DNA of 64,000 bases, taken from positions 186,001-250,000 of the forward strand of contig NZ_JAGISH010000007.1 of the NCBI RefSeq assembly GCF_017813235.1, read 5' to 3'. This DNA is from Sagittula salina. Its GTDB lineage: Bacteria; Pseudomonadota; Alphaproteobacteria; Rhodobacterales; Rhodobacteraceae. Under the pieces are notes generated by a model, which saw nothing but the letters and a program-made list of their open reading frames with translations, ran no database searches and had not been told where the DNA came from. This document shows, in pieces, positions 27,434 to 35,675 of this stretch (positions within the stretch are counted from its first letter, which is position 1; each line of letters starts with the position of its first letter). The position numbers and the translations under genes are program-made.

Positions 27434-27935
27434 ACGCGGCCATTCTCAGTTTCCGGGCGGGTGTCAGGCCGCCCTTGCCAATGTTGCGGCGCTCGTTTTT
27501 GTAGGACCAGAGCCACCCAGTTGCAATCTTCCGCACCTCGTCGATGCTCTCGAAGATGTACAGGGCCAGCCACTCGTGCCGACGGTGCAGTTGTACCGCT
27601 CGACGTAGGCGTTCTGCTGCGGCTTGCCCGGCTGGATATGAGTCAGGACTATGCCCTTGAGCTCGGCCCATTCCATGAGGATGCCGCTTATGTATTCCGG
27701 GCCGTTGCCGACGCGAATGGTTCGAGGCGCACCGCGCCATTCGATGATCTGGTTCAGCGCCCGGACGACGCGCTCGGCGGGCAGTGAGAAGGCGATCTCG
27801 ATACCCATGCCCCCGTACTTGGCACGCCATTTGTACAGCGTCGCGCTGCTCATGTCGTGCTCGCGGCACAGCTCAGCGGCGGGCACACCGCCCTCCATCT
27901 GACGCAGCACACCGCTCTCGTGACATTGCTTCGCA
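27434..27935 (-). pseudogene. IS3-family transposase remnants (orfA end fused to orfB pieces)
   Basis: In one frame LRQMEGGVPAAELCREHDMS and SATLYKWRAKYGGM (end of OrfA) run directly into FSLPAERVVRALNQIIEWRG, NGPEYISGILMEWAELKG and QPGKPQQNAYVERYN, the integrase core of OrfB. The start of OrfB is missing. After the VERYN segment the C-terminus (IDEVRKIATGWLWSYKNERRN, LTPARKLRMAA) continues in another frame. The gene has therefore lost an internal part and is frameshifted. It cannot encode an active transposase. Confidence 0.82.
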
Positions 27936-28075
27936 ATGCACTGCCGGGCAGTGATCGAGGCTATGTTCGGCAGGCTCAAGGACTGGCGGCGGGTGGCCAC
28001 GCGATACGACCGGTGCCCGAAGGTCTTCCTCTCTGCTATCGCTCTCGCCGCCACGGCCATCTACTGGCTAGGAGG
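27936..28075 (+). pseudogene. IS5-family transposase, C-terminal fragment
   Basis: Plus-strand frame RAVIEAMFGRLKDWRRVATR followed by YDRCPKVFLSAIALAATAIYWL is the C-terminal signature of IS5 (IS427-group) transposases. Nothing of the catalytic core upstream remains. The sequence GGCCTGACCCTG just after it resembles the right end of such elements. It abuts the IS3 remnant, in opposite orientation. Confidence 0.72.
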
Positions 28076-28101
28076 CCTGACCCTGTCGGGCGTACTGACC
28101 G

Positions 28102-28998
28102 CTACACTGCGACTTCCGCTCGGATCGCTGCGTGGGGAGTGTATCCCTCAACCTCGAAGTCCTCGATCCGGTAGTCATCAATACTTTTCGCGTGACGCAG
28201 TAGCTTCATCCGTGGAAATGGGCGAGGCTTTCGCGAAATTTGCTCGCGCGCTTGATCGAGGTGATTGAGGTATAGGTGGACATCACCGCCGACCCACACC
28301 AACTCCCCCGGACGGAGTCCAGCCTGCTGCGCCAACATCAACTGTAGGGCAGTGGCGCCGACATAATTAAAGGCGGCGCCGAGCAGCAGGTCGACAGACC
28401 TTTGAAACAACAGGCAATTCAGACGGCCGTCTGAGGTAACGTGGTATTGGTAAACCATGTGGCATGGAGGTAAGGCCATGGCGCCGAGTTCCGCGACATT
28501 CCAACCATGGAAGAGCATCCGTCTGCTCGCGGGGTTCTCGCGGAGCGTCCGGATCAGATCGGCGATCTGGTCATACTCTTCTCCATCTGAACCCAGCCAC
28601 CGGCGCCATTGTTTGCCATACACGGGACCGAGTTCACCCCATCGTGTAGCAAATGCATCGTCATCGACAATGCGCTGCTCGAAAGCCTCCTGCGTGATGT
28701 TTTCGCCAGTCTCTCGTCGATAGGCCGCCAAAGGCCAGTCCGTCCAAATGCGAACGTTTTCGCGCAAGAGCGGCTGGATGTTGGTTCCTCCTGTCAGAAA
28801 CCACAGCATTTCTTTCACTGCGGTCTTCCAGTAGACGCGCTTGGTCGTAAGGATGGGCACCGTGTCGTTGGAAAGGTCAAAGCGCACCATGGCTCCGAAA
28901 ATGGACCGAGTGCCGACACCAGTCCGGTCGACGCGCTCGTCTCCACTCTCAAGAACTTGGGCGAGCAAGTCGAGGTATTGGTATTCAGGATGCCTCAT
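28102..28998 (-). CDS. thyA: Thymidylate synthase, acquired copy
   Basis: 298 residues from ATG at 28998 (GAGG 7 bases upstream). Complete ThyA: DRTGVGTRSIFGAMVRF (phosphate-binding Arg), TTKRVYWKTAVKEMLWFLTG, GPVYGKQWRRW, active-site Cys in ALPPCHMVYQYHV, QRSVDLLLGAAFN and GGDVHLYLNHLDQ. It methylates dUMP to dTMP using methylene-tetrahydrofolate. It is ~30 residues longer than the 264-residue type because of an insert (RRETGENITQEAFEQ...) before GPVYG, and is clearly not a duplicate of the resident gene. Base composition (~53% GC in a counted line) is lower than the chromosome. Confidence 0.93.
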   Translation of the reverse strand: MRHPEYQYLDLLAQVLESGDERVDRTGVGTRSIFGAMVRFDLSNDTVPILTTKRVYWKTAVKEMLWFLTGGTNIQPLLRENVRIWTDWPLAAYRRETGENITQEAFEQRIVDDDAFATRWGELGPVYGKQWRRWLGSDGEEYDQIADLIRTLRENPASRRMLFHGWNVAELGAMALPPCHMVYQYHVTSDGRLNCLLFQRSVDLLLGAAFNYVGATALQLMLAQQAGLRPGELVWVGGDVHLYLNHLDQAREQISRKPRPFPRMKLLRHAKSIDDYRIEDFEVEGYTPHAAIRAEVAV

Positions 28999-29400
28999 GC
29001 GCAGACCTCGCGACGGTAAGGGGGGAGTAACATGTTGGCGACATTAACGAACGCGGCAAGCTACATCCAGCGCTTCCACCTGGGGCAATAGCACTATTGC
29101 GGGCCGATGCCGGTAGAGCGGGTTTCCAAATGTTTGCTTTATACTGGTCGGCTGCGCCCGACCCTCCCTCGGCAGCCCTACCGGCTGTTCTCCGCGCCCA
29201 CGCACCAGTTGCCAAGTTCGATTGTTAGGCGCCTCGCGCGCCAAGCGGGGGCTCTGCCGGTTCGCGAGAAGCCGCGCCCGCCCACGTGACGCCATGCGTG
29301 CTCGATCTGCGCGGCGCCTGTTCATCAATTGCCGCGGCCGCCCGTCGGCCCCTGCGCCCTTCCGCCCCGACGTCAGGAGAATATTTGCTATGCCGGAAAA
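28999..29400. other. Element right part, no recognised gene
   Basis: 402 bases between the start of the acquired thyA and the right end of the element. No credible reading frame. It presumably holds the promoter of the acquired thyA on the minus strand. Confidence 0.5.
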
Positions 29401-29406
29401 GAACGG
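29401..29406. repeat. Target-site duplication, right copy
   Basis: GAACGG directly right of the element, matching 27213-27218. Confidence 0.8.
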
Positions 29407-29936
29407 CACGCCGAGGAAGAGGTCGGCCGCGCGCTGGTAGAGTTGCAGGTGCAGCTTTGCAACCGCGATGCGCATCTGTCAGAGGGTGTGGCAGGGAGGC
29501 AGCGCCATGTCGGGCACGTCGGCGGGGTTCCAGGCAGAGACGATGAGGCCGCGGCTATCGGGCGTGGCGCGGATCTGGTCAAGCAGCGTCTCGATCTGGT
29601 CGATTTCGCCACGGCGGTCGTCCTTCGGGTTCGGCCAGTGGCGCCACTGGTGGCCGTAGACTGGCCCGAGGTCGCCGTGCTCGTCCGCCCATTCGTCCCA
29701 GATGGAGACGCCGTTCTCCTTCAGGTAGCCGATGTCGGTGTCGCCCGAGAGGAACCACAAACGCTCATGGATGATGGAGCGCAGGTGGGGTTTCTTTTTA
29801 GTCACGAGGGGGAAACCCTTGGACAGGGGGTAGCGGTATTGCAGGCCGAAGTAGCGGCGTGTGCCGGTGCCATGCGGTCGGTGGTTTCGGTGCCGTGCTC
29901 CAGAACGGTGCGGAGCCCGTCGTGGTTTTGTTGCAT
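29401..29936 (-). pseudogene. thyA: Native thymidylate synthase, 5' fragment, with extra mutations
   Basis: ATG at 29936 begins [21 protein letters not shown], a standard ThyA start. The next part [20 protein letters not shown] is in another frame because one base is missing near 29870 (the TGTGTR segment). Reading continues through [17 protein letters not shown] and [20 protein letters not shown] to the active site ALPPCHTL, then a TGA at 29481-29479 replaces a codon that is normally Trp or similar. It resumes QMRIAVAKLHLQLYQRAADL and FLGVPF, where the element begins. The gene thus has three inactivating lesions: frameshift, nonsense and insertion. Confidence 0.92.
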
Positions 29937-30133
29937 GGGGGCCTCTAGGGGGAGTGGCATTGTGGGCTTTGTCCGCAAAATATGGAGGAGGCCCGGCAGA
30001 GTCGACGGGGGCGTGGCGGTAGTGGGGCGAAAATGCCGCAGATGAGGCGGGCAGGGGGCGGGTTCGATTGACTTTTCCACAGGGCACCCGCAGGCTGGCT
30101 GCAAAACAATAGGCAAGACCTGAGGCAGTCAGT

Positions 30134-31192
30134 ATGAATCGGTATATCGCAGCGTTCGCGTTGGCGAGCGCGCTTGCGTCCTGCACGTCGGAGGGCGGCA
30201 GTGTCCTGCAAACGGGCACCGACGTCGGCATCGCGACGTGCAACCAGCCTCTGGTGGCGGATACGGCGGAGGAATGCGTCACGTCCTCGTCGTCGGGGTC
30301 TTCTGGGTCGACCACCTCCGATCCCGGGGAGATCTACGCCACCGACATGAATGCCGACCTGACCGCCAACGGGATGAGCTACGATCCGGCAACGGACCAG
30401 GTGGTGTTCGACAACGTGCCCTTTGACGGCGACGACAACGTCTATGTCCGCAACGCGGCGACGACGAACTACCAGGCTGCCTCGGGGTCGAGCTTTGGAA
30501 CCTACAACAACGCCAGCGGCACATCGGCGCCCACCACGGAGTTCTTTGCCGTCTTCCGCCGGTCGCCGGGCGATTACAGCCAGGTTGGTGCGTTGGGGTC
30601 GCGGCGCTACGTCAGCTACGGTTTCGGCGGGGCTGGCGTTCAGCGGCTGAACGGCGATGGATCGCTGCCAGATGCGGATCAGAGCTATGTCTTCACGGGC
30701 GAATACGCGGCGGTGCGCACCATCGTGGAATCCGGGACTGCGACCGAGATCCAGTACGTCGCGGGCACCTCGTCCATCGACGTGGACATCCAGGACTTCA
30801 ACAATGTCGGCGCGGTTGAGGGCTTCATCGTCAACCGCCAGTTCTTTGACGTGAACGGCGTGGAGGTGGCGGGCATCGGGGGCCGGGATTTCATCCGGCT
30901 GGCGACGGCGGAGATCAATTTCGACAGCTGGACGATCACCTCCTCCACGGCGACGCTGCAGGTGGGGAACTCGATCGACAAGGACGCCACGATCGATGCC
31001 ACGACCACGGGCGGGACACAGACGGCTTCGGGGACCTGGGAGGGTCTATTCGCGGGTCCCAACGGCGAGGAAGTGGCCGGCATCGTGTTTGTCGAGGGCG
31101 TGGGCGCGGTGGGCGTCGACGCGGGAACCGGATTGATCCTGACGTCACCGACGGTGCGTGAAACAGGCGTCTTTCAAGCGCGCCGGCCCTGA
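30134..31192 (+). CDS. Predicted surface lipoprotein, TbpB/HpuA-like C-terminal barrel
   Basis: 352 residues, ATG after GAGG. Lipoprotein signal [17 protein letters not shown] (Cys17), a Ser/Gly/Thr-rich linker ([13 protein letters not shown]), then a beta-rich body. The C-terminal part [24 protein letters not shown] resembles the small 8-stranded barrel motif (G.F.GP.A.E.GG.F) of SLAM-dependent lipoproteins such as TbpB and HpuA. The next gene, a SLAM-like outer-membrane protein, overlaps its stop (TGATG). The ligand is unknown; iron- or haem-carrier binding is the common role in known relatives. No TonB-dependent receptor is nearby. Confidence 0.65.
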   Translation: MNRYIAAFALASALASCTSEGGSVLQTGTDVGIATCNQPLVADTAEECVTSSSSGSSGSTTSDPGEIYATDMNADLTANGMSYDPATDQVVFDNVPFDGDDNVYVRNAATTNYQAASGSSFGTYNNASGTSAPTTEFFAVFRRSPGDYSQVGALGSRRYVSYGFGGAGVQRLNGDGSLPDADQSYVFTGEYAAVRTIVESGTATEIQYVAGTSSIDVDIQDFNNVGAVEGFIVNRQFFDVNGVEVAGIGGRDFIRLATAEINFDSWTITSSTATLQVGNSIDKDATIDATTTGGTQTASGTWEGLFAGPNGEEVAGIVFVEGVGAVGVDAGTGLILTSPTVRETGVFQARRP

Positions 31193-32631
31193 TGCGACCG
31201 GGACTGCGGCAGGCCCGGTTGCATGTCTGGCGAGATGTCCGGCGGATAGGCGGAGCACTGTTGACGGCAGGGCTGGTGGCGATTGGGCCGGAAGTTCAGG
31301 CTCAGGCTCAGGCTCCCGAGGCCCGGCAGTCTCCTCAGACACAGGAACAGGCGCTGCGCGTGGACGTGGATGACGCCCGAAAGGCCTCGGCCAACGCCCT
31401 GGTGGCGGGGCGGGCGCAAGACGCGCTGATCCTCGCTCAGGGGGTGCTGATGGGCCATCCCGCCGACCTCGTAGCGCTGTTCGTGAAGGCACGGGCCTTG
31501 CGCGAAGTGGGACGGCCGACGAAGGCGCTGCAGGCAGCTAGGGCTGCGTGGCGCAGTGCGGAAAAGCCGCAGGAACGGTACCACGCCGCAGTCATGATGG
31601 CACAGATGCACAGCGCGGCAGGCCACCGTGGGCGGGCGCAGCTCTGGCTGCGGCGCGCGGCCGAGATCGCCCCCGACGAAGTCACCCGAGCCGCCGCAGT
31701 GCAGGATTTCCGCATGGTGCGGCGCACGACGCCGTGGCGCTTCGGGATGGACCTGTTTTTACAGCCGTCCGACAATCTCAACAACGCGCCCACGGAGGCG
31801 CAGGAGGTGCCGGGGGGGCTGATTTCGGTCACGCCGCCGCTGGAGGGGCTGCGCTATGGGGCGGGCCTGAATTTTCGATATTCGCAGATGCTGGGCGCGC
31901 ACAAGCGGCTGCATTACGGACTCTACGCAAACGGCACCAGGGTGCGGCTGACCGACAGCGCCCGGCAGGTGCCGGGTGCCGAAGAAGACGACCTGAGCAC
32001 CGCGCTGCTGGGCGGGTCGCTGACGCTGGAGGCGATCAGCACCGGGGGCGACCGGCTGGCTTCGGGGCAAGTGAGCCTGCGGCGGCACTGGCAGGGCGGC
32101 GTGCCTCTGGCCGATGTGGCGCGGCTGGACCTGAGCGTGGGGCAGGCGTTGACGCCCACGCTGAACGGCACGGCGAAACTGGGGTTCGAGCGCACGCAGC
32201 GCCACGATTCGGGCACCGGAAACGGCGACCGCCGCGAACTGGGGATGGGGCTGACGCGGCGCCTTGACAGTGGGGTGCTGAATTTCGAGGTCACGGCGGG
32301 CAAGACATCGAGCCAAGCCTACAACGTGGGCCGGGTTGACGGGACCGTGGTACTGGCCTTTGCGCTGGCAGAGCCGGTGGCGGGCCTGCTGCCGAAGCTG
32401 TCGCTGCAATACGGGGCCTACAATTACGACGCGCCGTGGATCCTGTTGCCAAACGGCCCTGAGCGTGAAGACCGCACGCGAAGCGTTTCGCTGGACCTCG
32501 TGCTGCCGAAGATGGGGGCCTATGGCTTTGCCCCGGAAATCGGGCTTTCCTTCACGGACCGAAGCTCCAATTATACGCTTTATGACAGCCGGGGGACGAA
32601 CCTGCGGCTGGGACTGACATCGGTGTTCTAG
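31192..32631 (+). CDS. SLAM-like (DUF560) outer-membrane lipoprotein translocator
   Basis: 479 residues; start codon overlaps the lipoprotein stop. Signal peptide ending near VQAQAQ; residues ~50-165 are TPR-like (ALVAGRAQDALILAQGVLMG, ALREVGRPTKALQAARAAWR, AQMHSAAGHRGRAQLWLRRA). From PWRFGMDLFLQPSDNLNNAP onward the protein alternates as a beta-barrel and ends in aromatic LTSVF. TPR plus a ~14-strand barrel beginning with a P.NINNA-like stretch is the SLAM (Surface Lipoprotein Assembly Modulator) architecture. It probably delivers the coupled lipoprotein to the cell surface. Confidence 0.72.
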   Translation: MRPGLRQARLHVWRDVRRIGGALLTAGLVAIGPEVQAQAQAPEARQSPQTQEQALRVDVDDARKASANALVAGRAQDALILAQGVLMGHPADLVALFVKARALREVGRPTKALQAARAAWRSAEKPQERYHAAVMMAQMHSAAGHRGRAQLWLRRAAEIAPDEVTRAAAVQDFRMVRRTTPWRFGMDLFLQPSDNLNNAPTEAQEVPGGLISVTPPLEGLRYGAGLNFRYSQMLGAHKRLHYGLYANGTRVRLTDSARQVPGAEEDDLSTALLGGSLTLEAISTGGDRLASGQVSLRRHWQGGVPLADVARLDLSVGQALTPTLNGTAKLGFERTQRHDSGTGNGDRRELGMGLTRRLDSGVLNFEVTAGKTSSQAYNVGRVDGTVVLAFALAEPVAGLLPKLSLQYGAYNYDAPWILLPNGPEREDRTRSVSLDLVLPKMGAYGFAPEIGLSFTDRSSNYTLYDSRGTNLRLGLTSVF

Positions 32632-32632
32632 G

Positions 32633-32663
32633 CAGCCCGAATTTTCGCCGAAAATTCGGGCTG
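32633..32663. terminator. Perfect 15-bp hairpin between the SLAM-like gene and gloA
   Basis: CAGCCCGAATTTTCG (32633-32647) is the exact reverse complement of 32649-32663, with a single-base loop. It begins 1 base after the SLAM-like stop codon. No T-run follows, so it may act as a weak terminator or mRNA 3'-end stabiliser. Confidence 0.55.
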
Positions 32664-32691
32664 TCGAAGGCCGAAGAACGGGAGGCACCCT

Positions 32692-33126
32692 ATGGGCATC
32701 AAGTATCTGCACACCATGGTCCGCGTGAAGGACCTGGAAAAATCCATCGAATTCTACAAGCTTTTGGGTCTGGTGGAGCGCCAGCGCAAGGAAAGCGAGC
32801 AGGGCCGCTTCACACTGGTCTTCCTGTGCCCGCCGGACATGGCGGACGGCCACGCGGACGTGGAGCTGACCTACAACTGGGACGGCGATGACGGGCTGCC
32901 CTCCGATTCGCGGCACTTCGGGCACCTCGCCTACACCGTGCCGGACATCTACGAGGCCTGCCAAAAACTGATGGACGCGGGCGTGACGATCAACCGGCCG
33001 CCGCGCGACGGGCACATGGCCTTTGTGCGCTCGCCCGACAATGTTTCCATCGAACTGTTGCAGGAGGGCGAGGCCAAGCCGAAGCAGGAGCCCTGGGCCA
33101 GCATGGAGAATACGGGGCATTGGTAA
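32692..33126 (+). CDS. gloA: Lactoylglutathione lyase (glyoxalase I)
   Basis: 144 residues. YLHTMVRVKDLEKSIEFYKLLGL with metal-ligand His, VELTYNWDGD with metal Glu, FGHLAYTVPDIYEACQ with His, and VSIELLQEGE with Glu complete the four-ligand set of the VOC-fold enzyme. It converts the methylglyoxal-glutathione hemithioacetal to S-lactoylglutathione in the cytoplasm. The stop overlaps the TTG start of the DUF1194 gene. Confidence 0.93.
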   Translation: MGIKYLHTMVRVKDLEKSIEFYKLLGLVERQRKESEQGRFTLVFLCPPDMADGHADVELTYNWDGDDGLPSDSRHFGHLAYTVPDIYEACQKLMDAGVTINRPPRDGHMAFVRSPDNVSIELLQEGEAKPKQEPWASMENTGHW

Positions 33127-33812
33127 GGCTCTTCGTCAGTCTGACGCTGTGCGCCGCCCTCCTTCCGGGGGCGGCCTCTGCCTGTCGGCTGGCGTTGGTA
33201 CTGGCGCTGGATGTGTCGTCCTCGGTGGACGAGACTGAGTATTTCCTGCAGCGCGACGGGGTCGCGGCAGCGCTGGTATCCGAAGATGTGATCCGAGCGA
33301 TCACGCAGGACGGCCCCATCGCGCTCGCGATCTATGAGTGGAGCGGACGGCGCCAGTCGAGCATCGTGCAGGATTGGGTGATGCTGGGCACCCGGACGGA
33401 AATCGAGGCCGTGGCCACCCGTTTGTATGGCGCCGAGAGATCCTACCGGCGCTTTCCGACGGCGCTGGGCTTTGCGCTGGGTTTCGGCGCGGAACTGTTG
33501 CAGCGCGCGCCGTCCTGCGACCGCCGCGTGATCGACGTGTCCGGCGACGGCGTGACCAACGACGGCTTCGGTCCATTCTACGCCTACAAGCACTTTCCCT
33601 TTGACGGGGTGACGGTGAACGGGTTGGCGGTGCTGGGCGCCGATCCGGCGGTGATGGAGCATTTCGAGTTCGAGGTGTTGCACGGGCCGGGTGCCTTCCT
33701 CGAGGCGGCGGAAGGCTACGAGGGCTACCAGAACGCCATGGAACGCAAGCTGTTCCGCGAGATCAGCGACCGCATCGTGAGCGACCTGCGTCCCCAGAAA
33801 CCGTACCCGTGA
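33120..33812 (+). CDS. DUF1194 (VWA-like) secreted protein, first of a tandem pair
   Basis: 230 residues from TTG at 33120, overlapping the gloA stop. Signal peptide MVRLFVSLTLCAALLPGAASA. The mature protein has LALVLALDVSSSVDETEYFLQRDGVA, a DxSxS metal-ion-dependent adhesion site, and CDRRVIDVSGDGVTNDG. Family function is unknown; periplasmic location is expected. The following gene is a paralogue. Confidence 0.82.
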   Translation: MVRLFVSLTLCAALLPGAASACRLALVLALDVSSSVDETEYFLQRDGVAAALVSEDVIRAITQDGPIALAIYEWSGRRQSSIVQDWVMLGTRTEIEAVATRLYGAERSYRRFPTALGFALGFGAELLQRAPSCDRRVIDVSGDGVTNDGFGPFYAYKHFPFDGVTVNGLAVLGADPAVMEHFEFEVLHGPGAFLEAAEGYEGYQNAMERKLFREISDRIVSDLRPQKPYP

Positions 33813-34501
33813 AGCCGGGGCACTTGAAGCTGGCGCTTATGGTCTTGCTGGGCCTTGCCGGCGCGGCGGGGCAGGCGGCTCAGGCGACCTGTCGGCAGGC
33901 GCTGGCGCTGGGGCTGGATGTGTCGGGGTCGGTGGATGACACCGAGTATCGTTTGCAAATGGACGGGCTGGCAGCGGCGCTGATGCACCCGGAGGTCCGC
34001 GCGGCGCTTTTCGAAATGCCCGACGCGCCGGTATCGATAACGGTCTTCGAGTGGTCCGGGCCGGAAAGCCAGCGGGTCGTGGTGCCATGGGTGGCCATCG
34101 ACGGTCCGCCCGCACTGGAAGGCGTTGCCGCACGGCTGCGCGGCGTGGCGCGCGGGGCATCGACGTCCTCCACGGCCCTCGGCGCGGCGAAGCGCTTTGG
34201 CGCGGGGTTGCTGGCGGAGCAGGTGGGTTGCTGGAAGCGGGTTCTGGACATCTCGGGCGATGGCACATCGAATACCGGGGTCCGGCCGGGGCTTGTGCGC
34301 CCCGATGGCATCACGATCAACGGGTTGGTGATCGAAGAGGGAGAGAATCTCGGCGCGCGGCTGGAGGACTATTACACCGCCTACGTGGTGCAGGGGCCGG
34401 ATGCGTTTGTAGAGCGCGCGGCAGGGTTCGATAGCTTCGAGGCGGCCATGGTGCGCAAGCTGAAGCGCGAACTGACGGTGCTCGTGGTCTCTGGGCGCTA
34501 G
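33809..34501 (+). CDS. DUF1194 (VWA-like) secreted protein, second of a tandem pair
   Basis: 230 residues from GTG at 33809 (4-base overlap with the first copy). Signal peptide to about QAAQA, then CRQALALGLDVSGSVDDTEYRLQMDGLAAAL (MIDAS DxSxS) and CWKRVLDISGDGTSNTG. Same length and layout as the preceding protein but well diverged (for example FEWSGPESQRVVVPW vs YEWSGRRQSSIVQDW), so an old duplication with likely different partners. Confidence 0.82.
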   Translation: MKPGHLKLALMVLLGLAGAAGQAAQATCRQALALGLDVSGSVDDTEYRLQMDGLAAALMHPEVRAALFEMPDAPVSITVFEWSGPESQRVVVPWVAIDGPPALEGVAARLRGVARGASTSSTALGAAKRFGAGLLAEQVGCWKRVLDISGDGTSNTGVRPGLVRPDGITINGLVIEEGENLGARLEDYYTAYVVQGPDAFVERAAGFDSFEAAMVRKLKRELTVLVVSGR

Positions 34502-34630
34502 ATTTCAGGGGAGGGGGCTACTGGAAACGCCGAGCCGGAGGCGGGGAAGGACGCAAGCGCGGTTGCGGCTTTCGGATCGTGAAGGGGGGAGCCTGGCCAT
34601 TCTGGCCTGTGCGCAACCGGGGCGCGGGGC

Positions 34631-35128
34631 TCAGTAGATATACCGGATCTGGTCGGTCCAGTAGCGTTCCACGCGTTTGAGCGCGGTGGTGATGTCGTCC
34701 ATTCCCTCGACGGAAAGAACATTCTTGGTCTGCAGCCCGTCCGCGTGGCGAGAAAAGAGTTCGGCAACGATGTTGCGGATTTCCCGGCCGCGCTGCGTGA
34801 GACGGACGCGCACCGAACGGCGGTCGATCTCGCAGCGCTGGTGGTGCATGTACCCCATCTCTACCAGTTTCTTCAGGTTGTAGCTGACGTTGGAGCCCTG
34901 ATAATAACCCCGGGTCTTCAGCTCGCCGGCGGTTACCTCGTTCTCCCCGATGTTGAACAGCAGCAGGGCCTGCACCGCGTTGACGTCGATGATGCCGAGC
35001 CTTTCGAACTCGTCCTTGATGACATCGAGTAGCAGCCGGTGGAGCCGTTCAACAAGGCTCAGGGCGTCAAGGTAGCTCGCCATGAAGCCCTGTTCGGGAC
35101 TCTTGTCCATGGACGAATGTATGCTCAT
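34631..35128 (-). CDS. MarR-family transcriptional regulator (PetP/LdtR-like)
   Basis: 165 residues from ATG at 35128 (GGAG 8 bases upstream). Winged helix region ITAGELK-like VTAGELKTRGYYQGSNVSYNLKKLVEMGYMHHQRCEIDRRSVRVRLTQRGREI. The sequence is of the type seen in Rhodobacter PetP and Liberibacter LdtR. It stands alone on the minus strand and its targets cannot be inferred. The 283 bases upstream (35129-35411) contain no other gene. Confidence 0.82.
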   Translation of the reverse strand: MSIHSSMDKSPEQGFMASYLDALSLVERLHRLLLDVIKDEFERLGIIDVNAVQALLLFNIGENEVTAGELKTRGYYQGSNVSYNLKKLVEMGYMHHQRCEIDRRSVRVRLTQRGREIRNIVAELFSRHADGLQTKNVLSVEGMDDITTALKRVERYWTDQIRYIY

Positions 35129-35411
35129 GTCGTTTTCTCCGCCTGTTTTGATTGACGGCAGCTTTCCGGCAAAAAACCAAATATCGCGTTAAACCACGCA
35201 GAAAGCGGTGCAAATTTGCCCTATTTCGCGGCGACGCATCGGGCGAAGCTGACACGCGCGGACAAGCGGTCCGCCGGGTCAGGCGCGGTAACGAAATATC
35301 AGGGAACTTGCCTGTCGGGGAATTTGCGGGGCCACGCGAAGGCGTGTCCTGGAACCGGTCCGCAAAACCAAACGGGCCGGGCCGGCAGTGCGATAGGCCC
35401 GCCGGCAGGTC

Positions 35412-35675
35412 TTAGCCGTTGGCAGCCACGGTCCGAATTTCCGCGACCAGTGCGGTGTGGTCATGTGGCGCGGGTTTCTGGCCCGAAATCCACTGGTAGA
35501 GGTCCTGATCGTTCTCGTCGAGCAGCCGTTCGTAGGCGTCAAGGGCCGCTTCGTCCATCGCCGCCAGCCGCGCGTCGGCAAAGCGGATCAGGATGATGTC
35601 CATCTCCTTCGTGCCGCGCCGCATCGAGCGCATGCTCAGGCGTTTCAGCCTGATTTCTCGCGGTTCGTTGGTCAA
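35412..35675 (-). CDS. sdhE: FAD assembly factor SdhE (succinate dehydrogenase assembly)
   Basis: 87 residues with the RGxxE motif (SMRRGTKEMD), the site that promotes covalent flavinylation of SdhA. Five-helix bundle, cytoplasmic. The start overlaps the stop of the XRE gene by 4 bases, so the two are translationally coupled. Confidence 0.92.
   Translation of the reverse strand: MTNEPREIRLKRLSMRSMRRGTKEMDIILIRFADARLAAMDEAALDAYERLLDENDQDLYQWISGQKPAPHDHTALVAEIRTVAANG

Larger units (their letters stand above)
27219..29400. mobile_element. 2,182-bp insertion in thyA carrying a foreign thyA
   Basis: Ends are TTTTCCGG (27219-27226) and CCGGAAAA (29393-29400), an 8-bp terminal inverted repeat, and the element is flanked by a 6-bp direct repeat GAACGG. 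Inside, in order, are ~215 bases with a short unrecognised minus-strand frame (27286-27573), IS3-family transposase remnants, the end of an IS5-family transposase, a complete thyA, and ~400 bases without a recognised gene. No intact transposase is present, so it was moved in trans or by an enzyme since lost. Removing it plus one repeat restores the native ThyA frame. Confidence 0.82.

Noticed and set aside
27286..27573. 95-codon minus-strand frame at the left end of the thyA element
   Set aside because: No family recognised and no clear start signal. It overlaps the IS3 remnant in another frame, so it is not called as a gene.
29222..29231. GTTAGGC resembling an integron attC core site near the acquired thyA
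   Set aside because: On the minus strand GCCTAAC fits the RYYYAAC consensus, but no matching GTTRRRY partner at a suitable distance or cassette-like order was found.
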